A DNA stretch of 64,000 bases from Janthinobacterium sp. (GTDB taxonomy: Bacteria; Pseudomonadota; Gammaproteobacteria; Burkholderiales; Burkholderiaceae_D). The position numbers and the translations under genes are program-made. Positions 44,417 through 52,892 of the stretch are shown piece after piece (position 1 is the first letter of the stretch; each line of letters starts with the position of its first letter). The stretch spans positions 123,798-187,797 of the forward strand of contig NZ_RFSK01000003.1 in the NCBI RefSeq assembly GCF_009923995.1. The letters are read 5' to 3'. The notes under the pieces are model-generated. The model searched no databases. It was given only the letters and a program-made list of their open reading frames with translations, and was not told where the DNA came from.

Positions 44417-45598
44417 ATGCACCGTCGTGACCTGTTGAAAGCCCTGGCCGCCGCCCCCTTGCTGGCCCATGCGGGCAGCCTGCTGGCCGCCCCGGCCACC
44501 GATGCGAAGCTGCTGTTCGTCTTCCTGCGCGGCGGCTATGACGCGAACAATCTGCTGGTGCCCGTGGGCAGCGATTTTTACTATGCGGCGCGGCCGAATA
44601 TCGCCATTGCGAAGCCGGGCGCGGAGAATGGCGCGCTGGCGCTGAACGCCGACTGGGCCCTGCATCCGGCCTTGCGCGACACCATTTATCTCATGTTCAA
44701 CGGCGGCGAGGCGGCCTTCATCCCCTTTGCCGGCACGACGGACTTGACGCGCAGCCACTTCGAAACCCAGGACACGATCGAGCTGGGGCAGGAAATCAAT
44801 GCGCGCCGCGACTTCCGCTCGGGCTTCCTGAACCGCCTGGCGCAGACGCTCAACGCCAACCATGCCATCGCCTTCACGGACCAGCTGCCGCTGATCTTCC
44901 AGGGCGGCGTGCAAGTGCCGAACATGGCGCTGCGCTCGCTGGGCAAGTCCGGCATTGATGCGCATCAAAGCCAGATCATCGCCGCCATGTACCACGGCAC
45001 GCCCCTGCAGCAGCAGGTGGCCGCCGGCTTCGTCGTGCGCGACGACGTCACGCGGGAATTGACGGGGGAAATGCAGGCGGCCAACCGCAACGCCATCTCT
45101 ACCCGCGGCTTTGAACTGGAAGCGCAGCGCATCGCCCGCTTGATGAAGGACAAATACAACATCGGCTTCGTCGACGTGGGCGGCTGGGACACGCATGTGG
45201 GGCAGGGCGGGGCGAACGGCTACCTGGCGGGGCGCTTCGACGAGCTGGGACGGGGCCTGGCCGCGTTTTCCCAGGAAATGGGCAGCGAATGGCGCCAGAC
45301 CGTCGTCGTCGTCGTCAGCGAATTTGGCCGCACCTTCCGCGAGAACGGCAACCGCGGCACGGACCACGGCCACGGCAGCGTATTCTGGGTGCTGGGCGGC
45401 GGCATCAAGGGGAAACAGGTGGCGGGCGAGCAACTGGCCATCACGCAGGCGAATCTGTTCCAGAACCGCGACATGCCCGTGCTCAACGAATACCGTGCCG
45501 TGCTGGGCGGCTTGCTGCGCCGCACCTTCGGCTTGAGTTCGGCACAGCTCGAGCACGTGTTTGCCGGCGTCAAGCCGGCGGACTTGGGCCTCGTGTAG
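44417..45598 (+). CDS. DUF1501 protein with Tat signal
   Basis: A 393-residue DUF1501 protein, a relative of alkaline-phosphatase/sulfatase-fold proteins. It begins with a twin-arginine signal (HRRDLLKALAAAPLLAHAG). Metal-site-like motifs include FLRGGYDANNLLVP, VDVGGWDTH and GTDHGHGSVFWVLGG. AAAGGA precedes ATG 44417. It forms an operon with the DUF1800 gene, and both should act outside the inner membrane. Confidence 0.92.
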   Translation: MHRRDLLKALAAAPLLAHAGSLLAAPATDAKLLFVFLRGGYDANNLLVPVGSDFYYAARPNIAIAKPGAENGALALNADWALHPALRDTIYLMFNGGEAAFIPFAGTTDLTRSHFETQDTIELGQEINARRDFRSGFLNRLAQTLNANHAIAFTDQLPLIFQGGVQVPNMALRSLGKSGIDAHQSQIIAAMYHGTPLQQQVAAGFVVRDDVTRELTGEMQAANRNAISTRGFELEAQRIARLMKDKYNIGFVDVGGWDTHVGQGGANGYLAGRFDELGRGLAAFSQEMGSEWRQTVVVVVSEFGRTFRENGNRGTDHGHGSVFWVLGGGIKGKQVAGEQLAITQANLFQNRDMPVLNEYRAVLGGLLRRTFGLSSAQLEHVFAGVKPADLGLV

Positions 45599-45840
45599 CC
45601 GCGCCTGGCGCCAGCGGCGGCGGGCGGCAGGGCGGCGGGCGGCAGGCGGCAGGGCGGGCCGGCGCGTCCGCTGGCGCGGGGGCAGCGGACGGCGCGGAGA
45701 CGGCAGGCCGCCATGTCCACGCATGGCAGGCGGGGACGGGTATTCTGCATCGGCATGCCGCCGTGTTACGCTACGCCTGCGCAACTGGCGCGTAGCTTGG
45801 CCCCGTCATTGTTCCCAGTGCGGGGCACGAATGGAGTGGT

Positions 45841-46941
45841 ATGACCGATACCCAGCGCGACATGCTCAGCGCAGGCTTTTCCCTGGCGCTGATAGCCCTG
45901 ACGGCCTTCGTCATGCAGCGTTTCTTTTTGCCGCTCGTGTGGGCCGGCATCCTGTGCGTGGCCACCTGGCCCCTGTACCTGCGCGTGCGCGCGGCGCTGG
46001 GGCAGCGCACCATCGTGGCGGCGGCCCTGCTGACCCTGGCGTTTGCCTGCATCTTCATCATTCCCGTGCTGTTCGGCGTGGCGCAGGCGGCGCGCGAAGT
46101 GCCCGAACTGGCCAATTTCGTCGTCAATGCGAATACCAACGGCTTGCCCGTGCCGGACTGGGTGACGCACATTCCCCTGGCGGGGGATGCCATCCGCGAC
46201 TGGTGGCTGGCCACCCTGAGCCAGCCCCACGGCCTGGGCCACTTCTTTGCGGGCAGCGCCGTGGGCGGCTTTCATTCCGCGCGCGACATGCTGAAAATCC
46301 TCGGCGCGGACGTCTTCCACCGCCTCGTCGATTTCGGCCTGGCCTTTCTGTGCCTGTTTTTCTTCTACAAGGATGGCGAGGCGCTGACGCGCCAGATCAC
46401 GGCCATCGGCAGCCATTTCCTGCGCCCCGAGCGGTGGGGGCGCTATGCGCAAAAGATTCCCACGGCCATACGCGCCACCGTCAACGGCCTGGTGCTGGTG
46501 GGCCTGGCCGAAGGCGTGCTGATCGGTATTGCCTACGCCATCGCCGGCTTGCCGTCGCCGGCCCTGTGGGCCTTCGCCACGGGCATCCTCGCCATCATTC
46601 CGTTCGGCGCGCCGCTGGCCTACCTGTGCGCGGCTGCCTTGCTGCTGTTCCAGGGCAGCGTGGGCGCCGCCATCGGCGTGGCCGCGTGGGGCACCGTGGT
46701 GCTGTTCGTGGCCGACCATTTCGTGCGTCCCGGCATGATCGGCAACGCCACCCGCCTGCCTTTCCTGGCCGTGCTGTTCGGCATCCTGGGCGGCGTGGAA
46801 ACCCTGGGCCTCGTGGGCCTGTTCATCGGCCCCGCCGTGATGGTGCTGTTCGTCACCCTGTGGTACGAGGCGAACGTGTTTGAGGCGGTGCCTCCAGTGC
46901 AAACACCTGCCAGCCCGGCCGCACCGGAACGCACGCAGTAA
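45841..46941 (+). CDS. AI-2E (PerM/YdiK-like) family transporter
   Basis: A 366-residue membrane protein with about seven to eight helices in the AI-2E transporter pattern: paired helices at the start, a soluble loop (residues 85-145), then IPTAIRATVNGLVLVGLAEG and the C-terminal VLFGILGGVETLGLVGLFIGP signature. Members export small molecules or sodium, or have unknown roles; an autoinducer role should not be assumed. It stands alone after a GC-rich, repetitive 242-base gap. Confidence 0.9.
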   Translation: MTDTQRDMLSAGFSLALIALTAFVMQRFFLPLVWAGILCVATWPLYLRVRAALGQRTIVAAALLTLAFACIFIIPVLFGVAQAAREVPELANFVVNANTNGLPVPDWVTHIPLAGDAIRDWWLATLSQPHGLGHFFAGSAVGGFHSARDMLKILGADVFHRLVDFGLAFLCLFFFYKDGEALTRQITAIGSHFLRPERWGRYAQKIPTAIRATVNGLVLVGLAEGVLIGIAYAIAGLPSPALWAFATGILAIIPFGAPLAYLCAAALLLFQGSVGAAIGVAAWGTVVLFVADHFVRPGMIGNATRLPFLAVLFGILGGVETLGLVGLFIGPAVMVLFVTLWYEANVFEAVPPVQTPASPAAPERTQ

Positions 46942-47050
46942 TGAGGGGTCGGCCAGCGTTGCCGCCGGCCGGTACTGGGCGTTCCCGGCGTGGCCGGGCG
47001 AGGCTTTCAAGCAAGGTCGCCGAAAGCCCCGGAATACGCCGAAAAAATCG

Positions 47051-47140
47051 TCGCGAGCGGCAATGAGTCGTGGCCAGGAAGCGCCGCCGTACTTTGGTAC
47101 AGCGCGTATCGCAGGCCGCATATCGCGCCGCGCGGCAGAT
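47051..47140. repeat. Dispersed repeat, copy 1
   Basis: About 80% identical over 90 bases to 62211-62300. GTAC-TTTG-GTAC (47089-47100) forms the same hairpin as the other copy with a different loop. It lies between convergent gene ends, a usual place for REP-like elements. Confidence 0.7.
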
Positions 47141-47153
47141 TTTTAAGGCGTAT

Positions 47154-47378
47154 TTAATGCGCTTTAGATAAGATCAACAACCAACGGCGCATCAGCAGCA
47201 CTTCAACATAGCCCGGCTCGATGCCCGTACCGCACTCGATCAAGGGATTGACGGTGTAGTAGCGCTTGCGGAAGTCGCGGCAGACGAGGATTTCGCGCTT
47301 GCCCATGCGGACGAGGAAAGAGCTTGGGGCGTATTCCAGGCCGAACCGTGAGCCAAAACCGCTATTCAATGTTGCCAT
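47154..47378 (-). CDS. Small protein of unknown function under LexA-type boxes
   Basis: A 74-residue protein with no family I recognise. The middle is strand-rich and basic (VRMGKREILVCRDFRKRYYT), and the end is hydrophobic with two arginines (VEVLLMRRWLLILSKAH). There is no signal peptide. AAAGGA sits six bases before ATG 47378. Two tandem LexA-type boxes lie 54-88 bases upstream, one covering the likely -35, so expression should rise on DNA damage. Candidates include a division inhibitor, DNA-damage toxin or repair accessory, none of which can be shown from sequence. The stop at 47154 faces the convergent transporter gene across a dispersed repeat. Confidence 0.75.
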   Translation of the reverse strand: MATLNSGFGSRFGLEYAPSSFLVRMGKREILVCRDFRKRYYTVNPLIECGTGIEPGYVEVLLMRRWLLILSKAH

Positions 47379-47416
47379 GACAATTCCTTTGAGGGAGATG
47401 TGTTGAACGAGTCATC

Positions 47417-47422
47417 AGAATA
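47417..47422 (-). promoter_or_regulatory. -10 box of the SOS-type small gene
   Basis: TATTCT on the minus strand (47422-47417), about 40 bases before the start codon. Its -35 region falls inside the proximal LexA-type box. Confidence 0.4.
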
Positions 47423-47431
47423 GCATAACTA

Positions 47432-47447
47432 CTGTATGAATACACAG
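47432..47447. promoter_or_regulatory. LexA-type box, proximal
   Basis: CTGTATGAATACACAG matches the CTGT-N8-ACAG consensus of gamma- and betaproteobacterial LexA sites exactly. Confidence 0.8.
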
Positions 47448-47450
47448 CTA

Positions 47451-47466
47451 CTGTATGAATAAACAG
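47451..47466. promoter_or_regulatory. LexA-type box, distal
   Basis: CTGTATGAATAAACAG is a second exact CTGT-N8-ACAG match, 19 bases from the first. Tandem boxes usually give tight repression. It lies about 60 bases before the divergent PAP2 gene, which could also be controlled. Confidence 0.8.
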
Positions 47467-47525
47467 TATTTTTTTAATGGTGTGGTTTTTTTGATCAGCA
47501 CCGGGAACAAGGAAGAGGGATCAGT

Positions 47526-48278
47526 TTGCAACAGAAGAATGACATGGGCATGACCACGGGCTGGACCACGAAACTGCGCCGCTTCGTCGAGGCGCGCCTG
47601 TCGCCCGAGGGCGAACTGGGCCTGCACATGACGGTGGGCGTGGCCGTGATGCTCGTCGCCATCGTCGTATTCCACGAGATCGCGGAAGCCGTCATGGGCA
47701 TGGCGCAGATCACGGTGATCGACCTGCAGGTGGCGCAGTGGTTCAACCAGCATGCCGTGCCGTGGGTCACCAGCTGCCTGCTGGTGGTCACGCACCTGCA
47801 TGGGGTGATCGGCGCCATCACCCTGGCGGTCCTGCTGGGCTGGTACTGGTACCGCAAGGGCGCCACTTACTGGCTGCTGACCCTGGTGATAACCATGCCG
47901 GGCGTCATGTTTTTGAACCTGCTGCTAAAGTACATCTTTGTGCGCGCGCGGCCCAGCTTTGACACGCCCATCCTGCAGACGGCCCTGGGTACGTACAGCT
48001 TTCCCAGTGGCCATACTGCCACCTCGACGGCCCTGTACGGCCTGCTGGCCGCCTACCTGATTTGCCAGACGGCGCCGGGCGCGTGGGGCAGGCGCATCGC
48101 CATCGCGCTGGGGGCTTTCCTGATGGCGGCGCTGGTGGGCTTCAGCCGCATCTACCTGGGCGCGCATTACCTGAGCGACGTGCTGGCGGCCATGGCGGAA
48201 AGCTATGGCTGGCTGGCCATCTGCATCGCCGGCGTGTCGACCCTGCGCCGCCGCCGGCACATCCGGCAAACCAGATAA
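47526..48278 (+). CDS. PAP2-family membrane phosphatase
   Basis: A 250-residue lipid phosphatase with about six helices and the three PAP2 motifs: KYIFVRARPS, PSGHT and SRIYLGAHYLSDV. It probably removes phosphate from phosphatidate, phosphatidylglycerophosphate or undecaprenyl diphosphate. GAGGGA five bases upstream favours TTG 47526; ATG 47544 or 47550 would shorten it by 6 or 8 residues. It leads a run with a diacylglycerol-kinase-like gene and a metallophosphoesterase, and its upstream region holds the LexA-type boxes. Confidence 0.9.
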   Translation: MQQKNDMGMTTGWTTKLRRFVEARLSPEGELGLHMTVGVAVMLVAIVVFHEIAEAVMGMAQITVIDLQVAQWFNQHAVPWVTSCLLVVTHLHGVIGAITLAVLLGWYWYRKGATYWLLTLVITMPGVMFLNLLLKYIFVRARPSFDTPILQTALGTYSFPSGHTATSTALYGLLAAYLICQTAPGAWGRRIAIALGAFLMAALVGFSRIYLGAHYLSDVLAAMAESYGWLAICIAGVSTLRRRRHIRQTR

Positions 48279-48289
48279 GGGGAAACATC

Positions 48290-49204
48290 CTGAGCAAAAT
48301 CGCCGTCATCATCAACGCGGGCGCCGGCTGCGGCTATGCGCCCGACTGGGCGCAGCAGCTCGAAGCACAATTCCGCGCCGTGGGACTGGACGCCGCCATC
48401 ACCCTGGCGCAAGGGGGCGCCGAGATGATCGCCACGGCCGGGCAGGCCCTGCGCGATGGCGCACCCATCATCGTGGCCGGCGGCGGCGATGGCACCATCA
48501 ATGCCGTCGCTTCCGTCGTCGTCGGCAGCGGCACGCCGTTTGGCGTCTTGCCGCTGGGCACCTTGAACCATTTTGCCAAGGATCTGAACATTCCCCTGGC
48601 GCTGGAGGCGGCCATCGCCAACGTGGCCCGCGGCGTGCGCGTGAAGGTCGACGTGGGCGAGGTGAATGGCCGCATCTTCCTGAACAATTCCAGCCTGGGC
48701 CTGTATCCCGACATCGTGCGCGACCGCGAAAAGCAGCAGCGCCGGCTGGGGCGGGGCAAGTGGCTGGCCTTCGGCTGGGCCCTGCTGGCGGCCCTGCGCC
48801 GCTATCCCTTCCTCAGCGTGCAATTAAAGCTCAACGATGCCGTGCATGCGCGGCGCACGCCCTTCGTCTTCATCGGCAATAATGAATACCTGATGGAAGG
48901 CTTGAATATCGGCGAACGCGAGCGGCTCGATGGCGGACAGCTGAGCCTGTACGTGGCGCAGCGTCCGGGCCGCCTGGGACTCGTGCGCCTGGCCCTGCAT
49001 GCGCTGTTCGGCAAGCTGTCGCAGGCCAGGGATTTCGACGTACTGACGGCCACCGACCTGGAGATCGCCACGCACCACCGCCGCCTGCGCGTGGCCACGG
49101 ATGGCGAAGTGACCATCATGAATACGCCCTTGCACTACCGCATCCGTCCCGCCGCGCTGGACGTGCTCGTGCCCGCGCCCGCCGCGGCGCCAGGCGGGGA
49201 GTAG
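48290..49204 (+). CDS. Diacylglycerol-kinase catalytic-domain (YegS/BmrU-like) protein
   Basis: A 304-residue lipid kinase-like protein. The nucleotide-binding GGGDGTINAVA motif, LPLGTLNHFAKDL, NNSSLGLYPDIVRDREK and NNEYL identify the DAGK/YegS fold. The first conserved residues (SKIAVIINAGAG) follow a CTG codon at 48290 with GGGGA six bases upstream, and no ATG, GTG or TTG lies nearby, so a CTG start is the best guess. With PAP2 before and a metallophosphoesterase after, it fits a phospholipid turnover or signalling set. Confidence 0.87.
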   Translation: MSKIAVIINAGAGCGYAPDWAQQLEAQFRAVGLDAAITLAQGGAEMIATAGQALRDGAPIIVAGGGDGTINAVASVVVGSGTPFGVLPLGTLNHFAKDLNIPLALEAAIANVARGVRVKVDVGEVNGRIFLNNSSLGLYPDIVRDREKQQRRLGRGKWLAFGWALLAALRRYPFLSVQLKLNDAVHARRTPFVFIGNNEYLMEGLNIGERERLDGGQLSLYVAQRPGRLGLVRLALHALFGKLSQARDFDVLTATDLEIATHHRRLRVATDGEVTIMNTPLHYRIRPAALDVLVPAPAAAPGGE

Positions 49205-49207
49205 GCC

Positions 49208-50026
49208 ATGCGTACCCTCGTGCATTTGTCCGACCTGCATTTTGGCCGTGTCGACGGGGCCCTGCTGGCGCCCCTGCGCGCGCTGGTCGAGCGCCTGGAG
49301 CCGGATGTGGTGGTCGTCTCGGGCGACCTCACGCAGCGGGCCCGCAGCGCCGAGTTCCGGCAGGCGCGGGCTTTTCTCGACAGTTTGCCGGGGCCGCAGA
49401 TCGTCGTGCCGGGCAACCATGACGTGCCCCTGTACAACGTCTTTTCCCGCTTCTTGACGCCGCTGGTGAAGTACCGGCGCCATGTGACGGACGATTTGTC
49501 GCCCGAATACGTGGACGAGGAAATCGCCGTGCTGGGCATCAACACGGCCCGTTCCCTGACGTTCAAGGATGGCCGCATCAGCCACGAACAGATCGATTTC
49601 CTGCGTGAACGCCTGGGCCGCTTGCCGTCCGGCTTGACGCGCATCATCGTCACGCACCATCCGTTTGACTTGCCCGAGCACTTCGACGAGGATGACCTGG
49701 TGGACCGCGCGCCGCTGGCGCTGCAGATGTTTTCCGAATGCGGCGTGGATTTATTACTGGCCGGGCACCTGCACGCCAGCGTGGCGGGCAACACGGCCGA
49801 ACGCTACAAGATCGATGGCTACGCTGCCCTGATGGTGCAGGCGGGCACGGCCACGTCCACGCGGGGCAGGGGCGAGTCGAACTCCTTCAATGTCATCCGC
49901 ATCGAAGCCAGCTGCATCCGCGTCGAGCGCTACAGCTGGAGCGACGACAGCGCCGGCTTTGACAAGGTCAGCACGGAAGCGTTCCAGCGCCAGGGCGGCG
50001 TGTGGGCCAGCCTGCGGCCGCTGTAA
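49208..50026 (+). CDS. Calcineurin-like metallophosphoesterase
   Basis: A 272-residue binuclear metallophosphoesterase with all five family motifs: DLHFG, GDLTQR, GNHD, THHPF and GHLHA. These place it near CpdA/class III cyclic nucleotide phosphodiesterases. It begins three bases after the DAGK stop, so it is in the same operon. The substrate may be a cyclic nucleotide or a phospholipid head group. Confidence 0.92.
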   Translation: MRTLVHLSDLHFGRVDGALLAPLRALVERLEPDVVVVSGDLTQRARSAEFRQARAFLDSLPGPQIVVPGNHDVPLYNVFSRFLTPLVKYRRHVTDDLSPEYVDEEIAVLGINTARSLTFKDGRISHEQIDFLRERLGRLPSGLTRIIVTHHPFDLPEHFDEDDLVDRAPLALQMFSECGVDLLLAGHLHASVAGNTAERYKIDGYAALMVQAGTATSTRGRGESNSFNVIRIEASCIRVERYSWSDDSAGFDKVSTEAFQRQGGVWASLRPL

Positions 50027-50291
50027 GCCCGATAGGCGGGACATGGTTCCGTGTCATCCGACGCTATTGTTGGCGGTGGCGTTATCGGCGATGCGCAAAT
50101 GACGCCGCGCTCCTCCCGCCTGTGCCGGCCCGCGCCGGTCGACGCCCATCCTGGCACGCCGCGCCTGGCGTAATTATTCTATGGCAACTTTGTGTTTTTG
50201 CTCATGCTGATCTGCTAAGCTTGGCATTTTTTACTTTGCGGCGACGCGGCGGCGGTCTTGCCCGTGGTGCCCACTTTTCCCCAAGGATACA

Positions 50292-51476
50292 ATGTCAGCC
50301 AGATTGTTTGCCCATGCCGCTTGCCTGTGCAGTTTCTTCGCCGCCTCGCCCCTGTTGGCTGCCACCGCGGCGGACCTGCCGCCTCCCCGGGGCTGCGATG
50401 TGATTGCCGCCGGCGCGCCCGCCCGGGCGGCCACCACCGTGCAGACGGCCGTGTTCCCACCGCCCCAGCTCGACATGCGCACGCCGCTGGAACCGACCGT
50501 ATTGGCCGGCACGGGACGCAATTATCTGCTCTACGAATTACATTTGCATAACTTTTCCGACGAGGCCATGACCTTGCGCGGCCTCGAAGTCCTCGCGGGC
50601 AGCGAACCGCAAGCCTTGCTGGCGCTGACAGCCGCGCAGCTGCGGCAGCGCGTGCGCGTGGCCGGCGCCAGCAGCGAGGAGGGAGCGGCGCAACTGGCGG
50701 GCGGGCAGGGCGCCGTGGTCTATCTGTGTCTGGCGTTTGACGCCAGCGCCGCCGTGCCGGCCACCTTGCGCCATCGCTTGCTACTCGACGGGGCGCTGGC
50801 CGACGGTCCTCCCATCGGCACGCGCCATACGCCGCTGGCCGTGCTGGGACGTCCGCTGCAAGGCACGGGCTGGACGGCCGACAACGGCCCCAGCATCGAT
50901 TCTCATCACCGCATGGGCGTGTTCGTGGCCGGCGGCATGGCACAGCTCGCCCGGCGCTATGCGCTCGACTGGAAGAAATATCGCAATGGCAGCATGTTCG
51001 CAGGCGATGCGCGCGACGTGCGCAGCTATCACGCCTACGGCGAAAACGTGCTGGCGGTGGCCGATGGCGAGATCGTCCAGGCGCGCGATGGCATGCCGGA
51101 CAATATTCCCCGTACGCCGGCAGGCTTCACGCCAGCCGTGCCCATCTCGATGGAGAATGTTGCCGGCAATGTGGTCACGATTGCGCTGGGCAATGGACAG
51201 TTCGCGCAATATGCGCACCTGCAGCCGGGCAGCGTGCAGGTGAAGACGGGACAGCGCGTGCGGCGCGGCCAGTTGCTTGGGAGGGTGGGCAATTCCGGCG
51301 ATGCCCGGGTGCCGCATCTGCATTTTCAGGTAGCCAGCAATCCCGACATCCTGGCCAGCGAAGGCTTGCCTTTCCTGTTCGACCAGTACCGTCTGAAAGT
51401 GGCCGAGAACGCCTGGGAGGCGCGTGCGCGTGAATATCCGATCGGCGATGGCGTCATCGATTTCGGCACGCCCTAG
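50292..51476 (+). CDS. Exported M23-family peptidase
   Basis: A 394-residue protein with a signal peptide (ending about residue 24) and a C-terminal LytM/M23 domain: AHLQPGSVQVKTGQRVRRGQLLGRVGNSG, shown here in part (VKTGQRVRRGQLLGRVGNSG), then the zinc ligands of VPHLHFQV. The N-terminal half is beta-rich and family-unassigned. Such enzymes cut peptidoglycan cross-links or act as hydrolase activators. A 265-base gap precedes it, with no other gene seen. Confidence 0.88.
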   Translation: MSARLFAHAACLCSFFAASPLLAATAADLPPPRGCDVIAAGAPARAATTVQTAVFPPPQLDMRTPLEPTVLAGTGRNYLLYELHLHNFSDEAMTLRGLEVLAGSEPQALLALTAAQLRQRVRVAGASSEEGAAQLAGGQGAVVYLCLAFDASAAVPATLRHRLLLDGALADGPPIGTRHTPLAVLGRPLQGTGWTADNGPSIDSHHRMGVFVAGGMAQLARRYALDWKKYRNGSMFAGDARDVRSYHAYGENVLAVADGEIVQARDGMPDNIPRTPAGFTPAVPISMENVAGNVVTIALGNGQFAQYAHLQPGSVQVKTGQRVRRGQLLGRVGNSGDARVPHLHFQVASNPDILASEGLPFLFDQYRLKVAENAWEARAREYPIGDGVIDFGTP

Positions 51477-51500
51477 CCGCCGTTTAAGCGGGCGCGGCCG

Positions 51501-52892
51501 CTACAGCCAGTAATGCATGAAGCGGGCCGCCCATTCCTTCATGCGGTCGCCCCAGGGCCGCGATTCCCACTTGGCCCTGGTGATTTCTTCCGAGTCGCGC
51601 AAGTCTTCCTGGAAGGCGTTTTCCATTTCGCGGCCGAAGCTGTCGCCCAGCACGATCACGTTCAGTTCGCTGTTGTGCAGGAAGCTGCGCATGTCGATAT
51701 TCGTCGAGCCCACCGTCGACCAGGCGCCATCGATGACGGCCGTCTTGGCGTGCAGCACGGCCAGTTTCAAGTGGAAGATGCGGATGCCGCCGGCCAGCAG
51801 CTGGTCGTACAGCGCGTGGCCCGCGTGGAACACGAGGCCGCTGTCGGACACGCCGGGCAGCACCACGGTGACGTCCACGCCCCGTTTCGCGGCGGCCACC
51901 AGGGCATCCACCGTCTGCTGGTCGGGCACGAAATAGGCGGACGTGATGTGGATGGTTTTCTTGGCTTCCTGGATGGCCAGGATGTAGGCCTTGTAGATCT
52001 CGAAGCCGCCGTCCGGCTCGCTGGCCACGACGCGCACCAGCTTGTCGCCCACTTCCGACAGGACGGGGAAGTAATTGGCATCAGGCAAGTCGGCCTGGTC
52101 CTGCTGGGCCCAGGTGCGGATGAACAGCCACTGGAAGGCGGCCACGGCCGGACCTTCCACTTTCACGTGGGTATCGCGCCAGCCCACGTCCTTCTTGTCG
52201 GTGGGCTTGGATTTCGAGCGGAACAGCGAGCTCTTGGCATAGGTGTCGCTGATGTTGACGCCGCCCGTAAACGCCGTCTTGCCGTCGACGATGAGCACCT
52301 TGCGGTGGTCGCGGTTGTTGATCTTCCACTCGTCGCCCTTGAGCTTGGCGGGATTGACGGGGTTGAAGGCCACCAGGTGCACGCCGGCCGCGCGCATGCG
52401 CTCGAAAAACGCCTGCGGCACGCCGATGGTGCCCACGCTGTCATAGATGACGTTGACCGTCACGCCGGCCTGCTGCTTTTCGATCAGCATGTCGGCGAAC
52501 TTCAGGCCCAGCGGGTCCTGGTCGAAGATATACGTTTCCAGGTTGATGCTGGTCCTGGCGTCGCTGATGGCCTGGAACATGGCGGCCATGGTTTGCGGAC
52601 CGTCAAACAGCAGGGTGACCTTGTTGCCCTTGATCAAAGGTACGCCCGTGGCCGCCTCTTCCAGCGCGGCCTGGGTCTTCAAGTCCATGCCGGACTTGGC
52701 CCAGCGCTTGTTGAGCAGGGCGGCGCGGCTGTTGACGTTCAGCACGGCCCCCTTGCCCGTGATCACCTTGGGCTTGGCGACGGGTTCCAGGGTGGTGTTG
52801 AGGTTCTTGACATTGGGCAGCGCGGCGCATGCAACCAGGGTCCAGCACAGCAGGAGGGCGGTGAGGCAGGGTCGCATGCGCCGAGCGGTCAT
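51501..52892 (-). CDS. Phospholipase D-type cardiolipin synthase-like lipoprotein
   Basis: A 463-residue PLD-superfamily protein with two HKD motifs, DHRKVLIVDGKTAFTGG and LHAKTAVIDGAWSTVGSTN, as in cardiolipin synthase and YmdC/ClsC. The start has a lipoprotein-like signal (LLLCWTLVACAAL). Its ATG overlaps the stop of the Gcr-type gene (ATGA), so the two are translationally coupled and probably act at the membrane together. Phosphatidylglycerol transfer is the likely reaction. Confidence 0.9.
   Translation of the reverse strand: MTARRMRPCLTALLLCWTLVACAALPNVKNLNTTLEPVAKPKVITGKGAVLNVNSRAALLNKRWAKSGMDLKTQAALEEAATGVPLIKGNKVTLLFDGPQTMAAMFQAISDARTSINLETYIFDQDPLGLKFADMLIEKQQAGVTVNVIYDSVGTIGVPQAFFERMRAAGVHLVAFNPVNPAKLKGDEWKINNRDHRKVLIVDGKTAFTGGVNISDTYAKSSLFRSKSKPTDKKDVGWRDTHVKVEGPAVAAFQWLFIRTWAQQDQADLPDANYFPVLSEVGDKLVRVVASEPDGGFEIYKAYILAIQEAKKTIHITSAYFVPDQQTVDALVAAAKRGVDVTVVLPGVSDSGLVFHAGHALYDQLLAGGIRIFHLKLAVLHAKTAVIDGAWSTVGSTNIDMRSFLHNSELNVIVLGDSFGREMENAFQEDLRDSEEITRAKWESRPWGDRMKEWAARFMHYWL

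Noticed and set aside
45605..45700. GGCGGGCGGCAGG-type repeats as a CRISPR or coding repeat
   Set aside because: Units are short and irregular without spacers; it looks like simple GC-rich sequence.
45841..46941. Quorum-sensing role from the AI-2E family name
   Set aside because: No luxS or lsr genes are in view, and most family members have other or unknown substrates.
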